A stretch of 64,000 nt of DNA from Phycisphaerae bacterium (GTDB lineage: Bacteria > Planctomycetota > Phycisphaerae > UBA1845). The stretch is from contig JAJDEB010000023.1 of NCBI GenBank assembly GCA_029260015.1, positions 481,457-545,456 of the forward strand, in the 5' to 3' direction. Each line of letters starts with the position of its first letter. Within the stretch, counting starts at the first letter, position 1. Under the pieces are notes generated by a model, which did no database searches, was not told the origin of the DNA, and saw only the letters and a list, made by a program, of their open reading frames with translations. A program made the position numbers and the translations under genes. Shown here in pieces: positions 9,269 to 17,752 of this stretch.

Positions 9269-10413
9269 TCGCTAGCTTTGTAAATGACTTCTTGCGCAGC
9301 GGCTAACCCGCTTCCCAATGTCAACTTGTGGCCTTGAAGCTTCAATTCCAACTCAAGCGCTGCGATGACCGCAAGTGTATCCGCCGCATCGACATATCCC
9401 ATGTGACCGATGCGAATGATTTTGCCTTTCAACTCGTCTTGGCCGCCAGCGATCTGCATGCCATGCTCGCTGCGTAGACGTTTCCGTAACTTCGGCTCGT
9501 CGATGCTGTCCGGAATCAAGATCGCCGTAACCGAGTCCGCCGGACTTTTCGAGTAAACCCCGAGGCCCATCGCCTTCGCAGCTTCGCGAGTCGCTTCAGC
9601 CAGTGTGTGCGTTTCTTTCCAGATGTTCTCCAACCCACGTTCTTTGAAACCGTGCAGGACTTTCTGCAGACCAAGAACCAACGTGTTCGCCGGCGTGTAC
9701 GGATTGTCCCAACTGCGGATCGATTTTCGATGTGCTTTCAGGTCGTTATAGAAAGCACGGCAGTCGGCTTCGTCGATTCGCCGCCAGGCTTTCGGCGAAA
9801 CACATGCAAATGCCAAACCAGGCGGAAGCATCATCGCTTTCTGCGAACCGGTAAAGGCAATGTCGATGCCCCACTCGTCAAACTTGAACGGCAGGCAGCC
9901 ACAACTCGTGATGCAATCGACGATCAGAAGCGCGCCACGAGCCTGCGTCACTTTCGCAATCGCTTCAATGTCGGTCAGTGTGGCTGTGGACGTTTCCGAA
10001 TGGACGCAAATCACCGTGTCGATGTCGCCATCGGCGTCCATCAGTTTCGTCACGGTGTCGGCACTGGCTGACGTCCCCCAGTCCATCACATGATCGGTGC
10101 AATCCAGCCCAAACGCTTTACAAATCTTGCCCCAGCGCTCTCCGAACTTTCCGCCCGATAGATTCAGCGCCTTGTTCTTTCCCGGATGAATAGCCGAGAC
10201 AATCGCTGCTTCGCCCGCACACGTTCCCGAACCGGTCAGCGTCAGACAATCGGCGTGCTCCGTTTGAAACATGTACTTGAGGTGATCGGTCACGTCGGCG
10301 AGCATGTCGCGATAAAACTGCGTGCGGTGGTGCTCCATCGGTTGAGCCATGTGCAGCATGACGTCTTCGGGGATCATCACCGGACCGGGGGTAAACAGTC
10401 GCGTTTTTTTCAT
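9265..10413 (-). CDS. Class V aminotransferase (alanine/serine-glyoxylate type)
   Basis: A 382-residue fold-type I PLP enzyme of the class V group containing alanine-glyoxylate and serine-glyoxylate aminotransferases and purine-catabolic PucG. RLFTPGPVMIPEDV at the N-terminus, the cofactor-binding TLTGSGTCAGEAA, the Asp in LLIVDCITSCG and the Schiff-base lysine in FTGSQKAMMLPPG (about residue 195) are all present. It probably transfers an amino group from Ala or Ser to glyoxylate; the donor is not certain. The ATG at 10413 is preferred over an upstream GTG at 10422 because AAGGG sits eight bases before the ATG but touches the GTG. Its stop codon lies inside a repeat. It is divergent from the retron. 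Confidence 0.88.
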   Translation of the reverse strand: MKKTRLFTPGPVMIPEDVMLHMAQPMEHHRTQFYRDMLADVTDHLKYMFQTEHADCLTLTGSGTCAGEAAIVSAIHPGKNKALNLSGGKFGERWGKICKAFGLDCTDHVMDWGTSASADTVTKLMDADGDIDTVICVHSETSTATLTDIEAIAKVTQARGALLIVDCITSCGCLPFKFDEWGIDIAFTGSQKAMMLPPGLAFACVSPKAWRRIDEADCRAFYNDLKAHRKSIRSWDNPYTPANTLVLGLQKVLHGFKERGLENIWKETHTLAEATREAAKAMGLGVYSKSPADSVTAILIPDSIDEPKLRKRLRSEHGMQIAGGQDELKGKIIRIGHMGYVDAADTLAVIAALELELKLQGHKLTLGSGLAAAQEVIYKASE

Positions 10414-10537
10414 TTTGGGCACCCTTCGTTTGGGTTGATGGGTTTGTATCTACGATCTATCTCAAGCTTACCTCATTTGAAATAGGCGGCAAGGCGGCGC
10501 TTGCATCGGAATCGGCGGCGCGTCACGATAGTTAGGC

Positions 10538-10697
10538 AGATGCGGAGTCGAGCGTTTTAGGGTCCTGGCAACAGGATGTTCGGGGCTACCCCGAGCGAGC
10601 CGATTCGCCGAAATTCCTAACAAGCACACGCCCCTACGGTTGCTTGAACCGTAGCGGGCGTGTGCGGCCGAGCGTTGTAAAACCCGACTCCGCATCT
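10538..10697 (+). ncRNA. Retron-type msr-msd RNA (predicted)
   Basis: A strongly structured 160-base segment directly upstream of a retron-type reverse transcriptase. The outer ends are perfect 13-bp complements (a1, 10538-10550, AGATGCGGAGTCG; a2, 10685-10697). Inside a1 follows TTTTAG, whose G (10560) is a candidate branching guanosine. Next come msr-like short hairpins: TCCTG/CAGGA with loop GCAA (10563-10576), CGGGG/CCCCG (10581-10593) and a weaker GCGA/TCGC (10595-10608). Then an msd-like stem-loop at 10624-10665: 10 bp plus 8 bp around one bulged C (10655), loop GCTTG. A sequence such as GAGCGTT occurs just inside both ends. The layout a1-msr-msd-a2-RT is the classic retron order. The exact reverse-transcription endpoint is not known. 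Confidence 0.85.
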
Positions 10698-10730
10698 CTT
10701 GTTTCAACTTAAGCGAGGTGGGCCCCAAGC

Positions 10731-12011
10731 TTGCAGATTGATATGCAGACAATTCTGGCCATGGGATGTTGGGGTTGGGGACTGCTCATCGCGGGTGTGA
10801 TCTATCTCGGCATATTCTTATGGTCGAGGTCGCTTAAGATACCGCCGTGGCTTTTTCTGCGTCCGCTCGATACGCCGGGAACCTGGCGGTCGCTGGGTAA
10901 GCGCGTTGGCGATGCCGGTTATCCACTGCCGCATCCCAATCAGGATGCGCTTTTCAAACCATCACCGCGCAACCGCAAGATTCGACAGTTGCCAGGCGAT
11001 GCTGGACGACTTAAATCATTTGGCATGCCGGTTCTGAATTCGACCGATGAAGTGCTTCGGTGGTTGGGTTTGGATTTCCGAGCATTCTTGGCGTTGGCTG
11101 ATCCGACCAACCGCATCCGTCCGGGCAAATCCAACTACATCGAATGGAGCGTGCCCAAGAAACGCGGCGGGCTTCGGATTATTTGCAGCCCCAAACCGCG
11201 AATGAAATCCGTGCAGCGAAAAATCAAAGAGGGCATCCTGGATCGCGCACCCGTTCACGGTGCTGCCCACGGTTTCGTTCGCGACCGCAGCATCGTGACC
11301 AATGCATCCGCTCACGTTGGCAAGAGCCTGATTCTCAACCTCGACCTTCGCAATTTCTTCGAGCATGTGCGCTATCCAAAGGTCGTTGGCATCTTTCGAT
11401 GGTTGGGCTACAACTCCGAAGTGTCGCGCTGCCTCGCGCAGCTCTGCACCTACCAACCGAATCTCGGACCCGTCAATATGAAGGGTGGCGTAGATGATTC
11501 AGTCAAATTTGTGTGGCGCGCTTTTCGACATGCGGTACAGGGCGCACCGACGAGTCCGGTGCTTGCCAACCTCGCGGTGCATCGCATGGATCGCCGACTC
11601 AGCGGAGCCGCCAAGCGATTCGACGCCACATATACGCGATATGCTGACGATCTGACCTTTTCGGGCGATGAACCGTTCAAGCGGGGGATGATCCGTTTCC
11701 TGCCGATCGTCAAGCTTATCATCAGGGAAGAGGGTTTCAGCATGAACTACCGCAAGACGCGGTTCATGCGCCCCGGCGAGCGGCAGGAAGTGACGGGTGT
11801 GATCGTCAACGAAAAAACCAACGCCCGCCGCGAGGATTACGATCGACTCAAAGCAATCATCCACAATGCCAGAAAAACCGGCACGCTGGAAAGTCAGAAC
11901 CGCAATCAGCATCCCGATTTCAGATCGCATCTTCTGGGGCGTGTCGGACACATCACCCGACTCAATCCGTCGCGCGGTGAAAAACTGCTCGACGCGATGC
12001 GCAATCTGTAA
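10731..12011 (+). CDS. Retron reverse transcriptase with N-terminal membrane helix
   Basis: A 426-residue reverse transcriptase of the retron family. Motifs: YIEWSVPKKRGGLRIICSP (entry to the RT fold), NASAH (NAxxH) at residues 191-195, QGAPTSPVLANL, the catalytic YADD at 304-307 and VTG at 354-356. NAxxH and VTG are retron hallmarks that help recognise the cognate msr RNA. Unusually, residues 1-95 form an extension with one strong hydrophobic helix (about 7-29), then a basic, Pro-rich linker, so the enzyme may be anchored in the membrane. The frame opens with TTG at 10731, ten bases after GAGGTG; an ATG at 10743 is the alternative. It begins 33 bases after the RNA element. No effector gene is attached: the downstream gene is convergent. 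Confidence 0.93.
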   Translation: MQIDMQTILAMGCWGWGLLIAGVIYLGIFLWSRSLKIPPWLFLRPLDTPGTWRSLGKRVGDAGYPLPHPNQDALFKPSPRNRKIRQLPGDAGRLKSFGMPVLNSTDEVLRWLGLDFRAFLALADPTNRIRPGKSNYIEWSVPKKRGGLRIICSPKPRMKSVQRKIKEGILDRAPVHGAAHGFVRDRSIVTNASAHVGKSLILNLDLRNFFEHVRYPKVVGIFRWLGYNSEVSRCLAQLCTYQPNLGPVNMKGGVDDSVKFVWRAFRHAVQGAPTSPVLANLAVHRMDRRLSGAAKRFDATYTRYADDLTFSGDEPFKRGMIRFLPIVKLIIREEGFSMNYRKTRFMRPGERQEVTGVIVNEKTNARREDYDRLKAIIHNARKTGTLESQNRNQHPDFRSHLLGRVGHITRLNPSRGEKLLDAMRNL

Positions 12012-12073
12012 ACCTTTCCGTGGTCGAATGATTCAAGCCTTGACCAAAACGCTATTCTGCGAGAATCGGTCGG

Positions 12074-13177
12074 CTAATCTTCGAGAATATCGACGATTGA
12101 TTTTTTTCTCGCAAGGTATGTAAACACTTCGGCGACGTCTTCATTGTGCATGCGCACGCAACCCATCGACTTGTTGCGGCCAATCGAGTCTGGCTCAATC
12201 GTTCCATGAATGCCGTAGCTTTCCTGCCCGACGGCGTCACCGGCAATCCCTTCCAATTGAATCCATCGTTCGCCCAATGGATTCTCCGGATCGTCGGCGA
12301 GAATCAGTTTGCCGCCGCGCGGTGGGTGATAGGTCGGGTTTTCAAGTTTCTCACCGACGCGCCATTTGCCCGACGGTGTCGAACCGTGTTCGCCAAGTCC
12401 GACTTTGTAATGACGGACGAGCGTGTCTTTCAGGTATATGTCCATGCTGAAAGTGGTCGGATCAATCCTGGCATGGAATGGTCCGTGTACGACTTTGATA
12501 TTCTGACCCATGCGGATGCGGTTTTTGTTGGCGATGCCGTTGATGGTTGCGAGGAAGTCGTCGGTGACCGAATACTTTGTCGCCACCTTTCCCAGCGAAT
12601 CTCCGCTTTGGATTGTGTAACGAGAAACAAACGGATCGCCTTCGATGATCGCCGGACCGAAAATCGTCTCATTGCCGATGCGCGTCAACTCGGCGCGGGC
12701 TTCAATCAACTGATCGCGTGACAGCCCGAGATTGACTGCATCGGTCAGGTGCCCGCGGGCTGCGACTAAATCGCCTTCGCGGCTCGCATCCATTCCGACC
12801 GCGAAGAGCTTCCGAGCTTTCGACAAATCTTCGTCACTGCGCTGCGGTTGATTTTCAGGGAGCGCTTGGCTCTCAGGCTTCGCCCCTTTTTCGGTGACGT
12901 GGCGTCCTGCTCCTCCATCTGAAATCTCAGGGCGGACCGACGTAAGCTTGGGGACGGATGTTCGCTTATTCGTATCGGCTTGAGCCAGCTTGGTGTCGCT
13001 TGCGCTGGATGCCTGAGGGCTGTCTTCCAACAACGGACTTAGAAACTGGGCATAAGTCCACACGCCAACAGCAGTGATCAGGAACCCAACGATCCAAATA
13101 CCGTGGCCTTTTTTTCCGCGATGACTGTTTCCGCGATAATTGTTTTTTCGGATGGAATTGCGGCTGCGACGTGCCAT
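12074..13177 (-). CDS. L,D-transpeptidase with LysM domain
   Basis: A 367-residue cell-wall enzyme. A basic N-terminus is followed by a membrane anchor (GIWIVGFLITAVGVWTYAQFL, about 30-50), a low-complexity linker, a short helical repeat region, a LysM domain (YTIQSGDSLGKVATKYSV, about 190-240) and a C-terminal YkuD catalytic domain. The active site GIHGTIEPDSIG, then SMGCVRM, contains the His and the nucleophilic Cys. It would cross-link peptidoglycan stems or attach a protein to the wall in the periplasm. The ATG at 13177 has GGAGG eight bases upstream; a longer frame from 13225 lacks such a site. It is convergent with the retron RT and head to tail with the small zinc-ribbon protein gene upstream. 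Confidence 0.93.
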   Translation of the reverse strand: MARRSRNSIRKNNYRGNSHRGKKGHGIWIVGFLITAVGVWTYAQFLSPLLEDSPQASSASDTKLAQADTNKRTSVPKLTSVRPEISDGGAGRHVTEKGAKPESQALPENQPQRSDEDLSKARKLFAVGMDASREGDLVAARGHLTDAVNLGLSRDQLIEARAELTRIGNETIFGPAIIEGDPFVSRYTIQSGDSLGKVATKYSVTDDFLATINGIANKNRIRMGQNIKVVHGPFHARIDPTTFSMDIYLKDTLVRHYKVGLGEHGSTPSGKWRVGEKLENPTYHPPRGGKLILADDPENPLGERWIQLEGIAGDAVGQESYGIHGTIEPDSIGRNKSMGCVRMHNEDVAEVFTYLARKKSIVDILED

Positions 13178-13378
13178 GATTTCAGCCTCCCTGCTGAGTG
13201 CGGAATTATTTGATGGGGTCCGCAAACTGGTGATTTATTGCTGCGGAAGGTGTTCGATCCAATCTCTCTGAATCATACCGGCGATCGTCTAAAACACAAG
13301 CAATTTGACGCAAGGTTCTCACAACTTGTGGTCACGAATAAACGCGCAACACAAGTCGCATCGCCATGTGTAATTAGA

Positions 13379-13858
13379 TCAATCGATCGGCCCCAAATCT
13401 GCGCCGCACTGCGGACAAACATATCGTTCGCCTTGTGCGCGTCGTATCACCCAGCGGCCATGACAGGTTTTGCTATTGCAGCGATGAGCAGGTTGCCCGG
13501 TTTCCTTCGTACACTTGGGGCACGTCACGGGAAAATCATCAAAACCAAAAGGCCGATCGATGACGAACATTTTTCCGCAATCGGCGTTGGTACAAATCAC
13601 GCGGTGATCCGTCGTTGTGGCCTGCTCTGTCACTTCGACATTGGGCGACCACAAGTCCGCAGCCCATGACACGATCAACGCACCGATGATCCCCAGGATT
13701 CCGTAACTCGCATAACGAATCGCCGGCGTTTGCCAGAACAGGATCGGTTCCTCGCGACACGTATTGAACCATTCGCGGAGTCGCGCTTTGGTGGCTGGCA
13801 CGCCTTCGCGGATCGCATCGAGGATCAGTCCCAGTTTGGGTTCTTTACCGACAGGCAT
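13379..13858 (-). CDS. Small membrane protein with C-terminal zinc-ribbon cysteines
   Basis: A 159-residue protein of unknown function. One hydrophobic helix (about 47-66, YASYGILGIIGALIVSWAA) follows a charged N-terminal region. The C-terminal half has three cysteine pairs: CTNADC, CPKC, then CNSKTC and CPQC, which look like two zinc ribbons on one side of the membrane. Similar helix-plus-ribbon proteins are common in planctomycetes. Start ATG at 13858, ribosome site weak. It lies upstream of the L,D-transpeptidase on the same strand with a 200-base gap, so co-transcription is possible but not shown. Confidence 0.8.
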   Translation of the reverse strand: MPVGKEPKLGLILDAIREGVPATKARLREWFNTCREEPILFWQTPAIRYASYGILGIIGALIVSWAADLWSPNVEVTEQATTTDHRVICTNADCGKMFVIDRPFGFDDFPVTCPKCTKETGQPAHRCNSKTCHGRWVIRRAQGERYVCPQCGADLGPID

Positions 13859-14563
13859 GATGCGCAGTGATCTCGGGGACTACTACGATTGGCGAACCGT
13901 ATCCGCGAAAGGATACTCAAAAAGGGATTGTAGGGTCTGCCGGCTTGCAGGGTCAACGCCATCGCCTGGCGGGTCGCAAAAGTTCCGGAGCAGGTCCCAA
14001 AAGTTGCGGAGCAGGTCGTCGTGCAGCGCTTCCGCCACTTCTGGCGGCATCGGACTCGCGCATTCCCCCCGACCTGCCCCGCTGGCGCGTACGGCGAGTG
14101 GACTTCAAACCGAATCGGTATGAGCTCACCCTGATCACTCTTGATTTCTGGTGCGTCTTGGCCACGCGGCGGGAATCATTGCCAGAACCACCTGGCACGG
14201 CGTAAGCCACCCTGAATCGACCGGATTTGAAGAATCAGACTTAGACGAAACACCCCGAAAATCACAGGCGGAAAACCGTCAGGCGACACGCGAAATGCGC
14301 TTCCAACTCGGCGGCTACCCTGCCCGCTTTCATTGATCCGGTAAACCAACTGTCTGGACAATCTGCCGCCCCGCCACCCCGGCGATCGCAGACCGCTCCT
14401 CGGACAAAAAAAATCAAAAAAACACAATGCATTTGGGGAGGCTGGGAACGCCGATTTGAGCCGTCCGACCGACCATTTCCGCCTTCGTATCAAAGATTGC
14501 AAGTCTCTTTTCCCCAGTAACTTACGGTATTTCACGGGCAAATCCCGGCACGTTTTGAACTCG
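13859..14563. other. Intergenic region with a duplicated 20-mer
   Basis: About 700 bases before the pyrK promoter without a credible gene. A leftward frame of 208 codons (14176-14802) is Arg-rich without recognisable domains and crosses the promoter, so it is not accepted. A 20-base unit (CAAAAGTTCCGGAGCAGGTC) at 13977-13996 is repeated with one mismatch at 13998-14017. Confidence 0.4.
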
Positions 14564-14592
14564 TTGACGCCCCCTTGACCCAGTGCTATAGT
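14564..14592 (+). promoter_or_regulatory. Sigma-70-type promoter of pyrK
   Basis: TTGACG (14564-14569), 17-base spacer, TATAGT (14587-14592). Predicted transcription starts near 14599, which leaves a leader of about 210 bases before pyrK. Confidence 0.75.
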
Positions 14593-14631
14593 CGCCCTTG
14601 ATATCCGGCCAGCGAATTCCAAAACATCACA

Positions 14632-14742
14632 GGCCATTTGGCGGCGATTTTGTCGCCTGGCCCATCTGAATATTGCGGCTTTACACTTAGCCGTGGCGCG
14701 CTTCCGGTGCTGGACAAAATCCAGCGCCGGAAGTTGTATTTT
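14632..14742 (+). promoter_or_regulatory. Structured pyrK leader with terminator-like hairpin
   Basis: Two hairpins lie in the leader. The first (14632-14662) pairs GGCCA/TGGCC and GGCGA/TCGCC around an internal loop. The second is a 14-bp stem, 14701-14714 with 14720-14733 (one G-U pair), loop CAAAA, followed by TTGTATTTT. The second resembles an intrinsic terminator, so attenuation of pyrK is possible. No PyrR-binding or riboswitch consensus was recognised. Confidence 0.5.
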
Positions 14743-14807
14743 AACGCCAACCCATTTGTGACGGCGCGTTCTTGACGGTGCTTCCGAATTCGGGATAACC
14801 ATTCAAC

Positions 14808-15788
14808 ATGTCTGGCAACATGTCTGGCCAACCGACACCCAAGACCTTTCAACTGGTGCAATCCACCGTCATCAATCACCAACGCATCTGTCGCGAACAT
14901 TATCGACTGACGGTTTCTTGTTACAACTTCGCGAACGCGCGTCCGGGTCAGTTCGTTCAACTCAGTCCCGAAATGAATCCGCAAACCGATGTGGGCGAAT
15001 CCTGCCAACCCGATTCGGCCCAAAGCGGTACAGATTGCGAAGCCAGTCTCAGCACGCCAGCCCTACCGTTTCTTCCGAGGGCGTTCAGCATCGGTGGCTT
15101 GCGGCGAAACGGTTCGACCTGCGAGATCGACATCATCTATCGCGTGGTCGGAGTGGCTACGGAATGGATGGCCACCCTGCGACTCGGTCAGTGCATCTCT
15201 CTCTTGGGGCCATTGGGTCAGGCGTTCCCGATCATCCAAGAAAAACCGCGAGCATTCTTGGTCGGTGGGGGTGTGGGCATTCCACCGCTGCTCTGGCTGG
15301 CAGAAGCGTTGACCAATGCCGGAATTACGACGACTGCCATGATTGGTTCGACGACCAAAGAACTGCTACCGCTGCAACACGAGGGCAACCCGGCGCCCTA
15401 CGAGGACGCACGCGAAGCGCGATTGTCTTCGACCGAATTCGCACGGGCGAACACACCGGCCATCATCAGCACCGACGACGGAAGTTTCGGCTTCAAAGGC
15501 AACGTCGTCGAAGCTTTCAAATCACACGTCAGTGCAAACGCGTCCGAATCATCACGCGCCGTCGTATACACATGTGGTCCCGAACGAATGATGCAAGGCG
15601 TCGCCGTGTTCTGCGCCGCGAACGATTTCGAATGCTACGTCTGCATGGAGCGATCGATGGCCTGCGGTGTGGGAACGTGTCAATCCTGCGTGGTCACGGT
15701 ACGATCGGAAGGGCCAGGCGATTGGCGTTATGCACTGTGCTGCACCGAAGGACCTATCTTCGAAAACAGCCAAATCATTTGGGACTAG
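14808..15788 (+). CDS. pyrK: Dihydroorotate dehydrogenase electron-transfer subunit-like (PyrK)
   Basis: A 326-residue FAD/NAD-binding ferredoxin-reductase-type protein. An FAD domain (RPGQFVQLS, then the PRAFSIGG flavin-binding motif) precedes an NAD domain (RAFLVGGGVGIPPLLWLAEAL, and VYTCGPERMMQGVA), and the C-terminus carries the [2Fe-2S] cysteines CGVGTCQSC plus a later Cys in ALCC. This is the layout of PyrK, which passes electrons from PyrD to NAD in pyrimidine synthesis. It is longer than usual (about 260) because of an insertion around residues 60-85. The pyrD partner is not adjacent, so a related sulfide or other electron-transfer role cannot be excluded. ATG codons at 14808 and 14820 lie in a duplicated ACATGTCTGGC; no strong ribosome site separates them. 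Confidence 0.85.
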   Translation: MSGNMSGQPTPKTFQLVQSTVINHQRICREHYRLTVSCYNFANARPGQFVQLSPEMNPQTDVGESCQPDSAQSGTDCEASLSTPALPFLPRAFSIGGLRRNGSTCEIDIIYRVVGVATEWMATLRLGQCISLLGPLGQAFPIIQEKPRAFLVGGGVGIPPLLWLAEALTNAGITTTAMIGSTTKELLPLQHEGNPAPYEDAREARLSSTEFARANTPAIISTDDGSFGFKGNVVEAFKSHVSANASESSRAVVYTCGPERMMQGVAVFCAANDFECYVCMERSMACGVGTCQSCVVTVRSEGPGDWRYALCCTEGPIFENSQIIWD

Positions 15789-15801
15789 TGGAATGAAGGG
15801 T

Positions 15802-15899
15802 GTAGGGTACGCCATCCTTTAAGTTGGGGGGCAACAAGTGTCATAATATGGCACTGGTTTCAATTCGGTCAGTCCCCCACCCTAAAGGGCGGGGCACCT
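15802..15899. repeat. Degenerate GTAG-footed inverted repeat
   Basis: A left arm starting GTAGGGTACGCCATCCTTTA and a right arm ending CTAAAGGGCGGGGCACCTA are inverted and imperfectly matched over about 28 bases. It fills the gap between the convergent pyrK and permease genes, ending just before the permease stop. It looks like an older or divergent member of the same repeat class. Confidence 0.5.
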
Positions 15900-15902
15900 A
15901 TC

Positions 15903-16715
15903 TTAGCTGCTGGCGGATCGGTATTTACTCATCGCCCAGTTGAATACCAATGATGATAGCGCAAGCAACGCGACTGCAATGAACAGCGCGTATGCCACGA
16001 GGTAGGGTTCAAACACCCGAACCATCACATTGGCGGGAAGGTTGGCGACGATGAGTACGGGGAACACAAACGTCAACGCAAACCACAACACGCCTTTGAC
16101 CATCGGTTTGTAAATTTCTGCCGGATACTTTGAACAACTCGTCAAGTAAAACCAAAAATGCGATGCGCTGGTTTGCCGAATGAGCCACACACTCGTTGCG
16201 CTGAACATGAACATCAGCGAATACAAAGTGATCACCCCGCTGCACACCAATACGATAAACATCAGCGCGTGCTGCAACGTCAACGGCGCGTCCAGCTTTG
16301 AAAACGCATACACGCACAAGATCACACCGAGCGGAATGTTGGCGATCGCGGTGTATGAGATGCGCTCCAACGACAGAAGGAACTGCGTGTTGGCTGGTTT
16401 GAGCAATACGAAATCCAAATCTCCCGTACGAATCTGCGCGCTGATCCGCTGGAGGTTGTCGAAGAAAAACGCTTCAAAAATGCTGGAAATCAAGAAATGG
16501 GTACCGAGCAAGAACAAGTATTCATGATTCGACCAACCGTCCACATTGCTGGTGAACCTGAAGATCACCTGCACGAAAACCAGCATCATCCCCATCCACA
16601 GAATTTCGCTGATGATGGTGACGAGAAAGTTCACGCGAAAGCTCAGCTCGCGCACCAGACCATTGCGTGCGAAGCAGAATAAGATGCGACCATATCGGCC
16701 AAGTGTCGCCGTCAC
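15903..16715 (-). CDS. ABC-2 type exporter permease (second subunit)
   Basis: A 270-residue integral membrane protein with about six hydrophobic helices, of the ABC-2 permease family that often occurs as a pair with one ATPase. The amphipathic N-terminus (FARNGLVRELSFRVNFLV) and the RISAQIRTGDLDFVLLKPAN stretch are typical of these permeases (the latter is the conserved loop facing the ATPase). The start ATG is at 16715, three bases after the stop of the upstream permease gene, so the two are translated as an operon. The substrate is unknown; related systems move drugs, lipids or glycans. The matching ATPase is probably the gene at 19919-20905. Confidence 0.88.
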   Translation of the reverse strand: MTATLGRYGRILFCFARNGLVRELSFRVNFLVTIISEILWMGMMLVFVQVIFRFTSNVDGWSNHEYLFLLGTHFLISSIFEAFFFDNLQRISAQIRTGDLDFVLLKPANTQFLLSLERISYTAIANIPLGVILCVYAFSKLDAPLTLQHALMFIVLVCSGVITLYSLMFMFSATSVWLIRQTSASHFWFYLTSCSKYPAEIYKPMVKGVLWFALTFVFPVLIVANLPANVMVRVFEPYLVAYALFIAVALLALSSLVFNWAMSKYRSASS

Positions 16716-16718
16716 CGT

Positions 16719-17522
16719 TTACCCTCCAAACGCTGCGTAACGACGCAGGCCCCGACGCCAACCGATGGCTACGACGGCTGACAACACTGCAATCCAGATG
16801 CACTGCCCCGCAATCACCCGACCAGCTTCTGCCGGATTCATCTTGCCCATGAGCATCATCACCGGGAAGAACGTTTCGTACGCGAACGGCAGGAGCGTGA
16901 CCGATCGTTCCAACCAATCGGGCAGCAGCGTCAACGGAAACTGATGCCCGGATAAGAAGTACTGGCTGACCATGAAGATGAACATGAAGCTGGTCACCTC
17001 GAGGAACCAGAACGACAGCAGACCGATGGCCATGTTAATCATGAAACCAAGAAAGAACGAAAGCACCAACGAAAGGATGCAAAGCGGCCAAAGCTCGGCA
17101 ACGGGCCAACCGGGTAAATATCCGCGACACCAGAAAAACACGAGCGCATAAGGGAAGGCGGCCATCACGAAGTAGACAGACTTGTGGGCCATCCGCAGGT
17201 GCAGGTGATAGATGACATAGCTGAGCGGTTGCACGATGAATTTGCGAAGCGTGCCTTCGCGAATATCGACCGCCAAGGTTGATGCCAATCCGGGCATTGA
17301 ACCAAACGCCCGCGAAATCATCACGATCAGATAATACGACACCATCTCGCCGTATTGCAGATTGCCGATTTCCTGGCGACCGGAACCCGAATAGACCGCC
17401 TGCCACAGTGCGATCGTGGTGACGATCGGCGCAAAGCGCAGAAATGTTCCGATGAGGAAATCCGTGCGGTAGACGAACCGGTCTGCCAGCGATATTCGAA
17501 ACACCTGCCAATATTTGCGCAT
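16719..17522 (-). CDS. ABC-2 type exporter permease (first subunit)
   Basis: A 267-residue membrane protein with about six helices, homologous in style to the downstream permease. The VDIREGTLRKFIVQPLSY loop after the second helix is the counterpart of the loop in its partner, and the N-terminal ISLADRFVYRTDFLIGTFLRF is a typical cytoplasmic entry helix. It would pair with the downstream permease as a heterodimer powered by the ATPase gene three genes upstream. Start ATG at 17522. The unit is preceded by a divergent small gene (17753), so it must have its own promoter in the 230-base gap, which was not identified. Confidence 0.88.
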   Translation of the reverse strand: MRKYWQVFRISLADRFVYRTDFLIGTFLRFAPIVTTIALWQAVYSGSGRQEIGNLQYGEMVSYYLIVMISRAFGSMPGLASTLAVDIREGTLRKFIVQPLSYVIYHLHLRMAHKSVYFVMAAFPYALVFFWCRGYLPGWPVAELWPLCILSLVLSFFLGFMINMAIGLLSFWFLEVTSFMFIFMVSQYFLSGHQFPLTLLPDWLERSVTLLPFAYETFFPVMMLMGKMNPAEAGRVIAGQCIWIAVLSAVVAIGWRRGLRRYAAFGG

Positions 17523-17752
17523 ATCCCCGGCTTATCCTTTTCATCCCATTCGACCGCGAGCCACCGTCAACATGGGAGGTCTGGGAAGTCGATTTCTCGG
17601 AAACGTCAGTCTGACGATTTTAGGTGAAGATCCCGATTCGTCCACGTCGATCTGAGACTCTTGGGATTTGGGTATTCGGGGATTTCAATCTAGTTGTCTG
17701 CCCAAACGTATTATTTATGTATCCCTTCGCAACTTCAAGGAGATCGCCCGCC

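Noticed and set aside
10731-12011. RT as a group II intron or diversity-generating element
   Set aside because: No maturase or endonuclease domain, no intron ribozyme structure and no template/variable repeats; NAxxH and VTG and the upstream RNA point to a retron.
14176-14802. A 208-codon leftward frame in front of pyrK
   Set aside because: Arg-rich with no domain, crosses the pyrK promoter and leader hairpins, and lacks a ribosome site; probably a chance frame.
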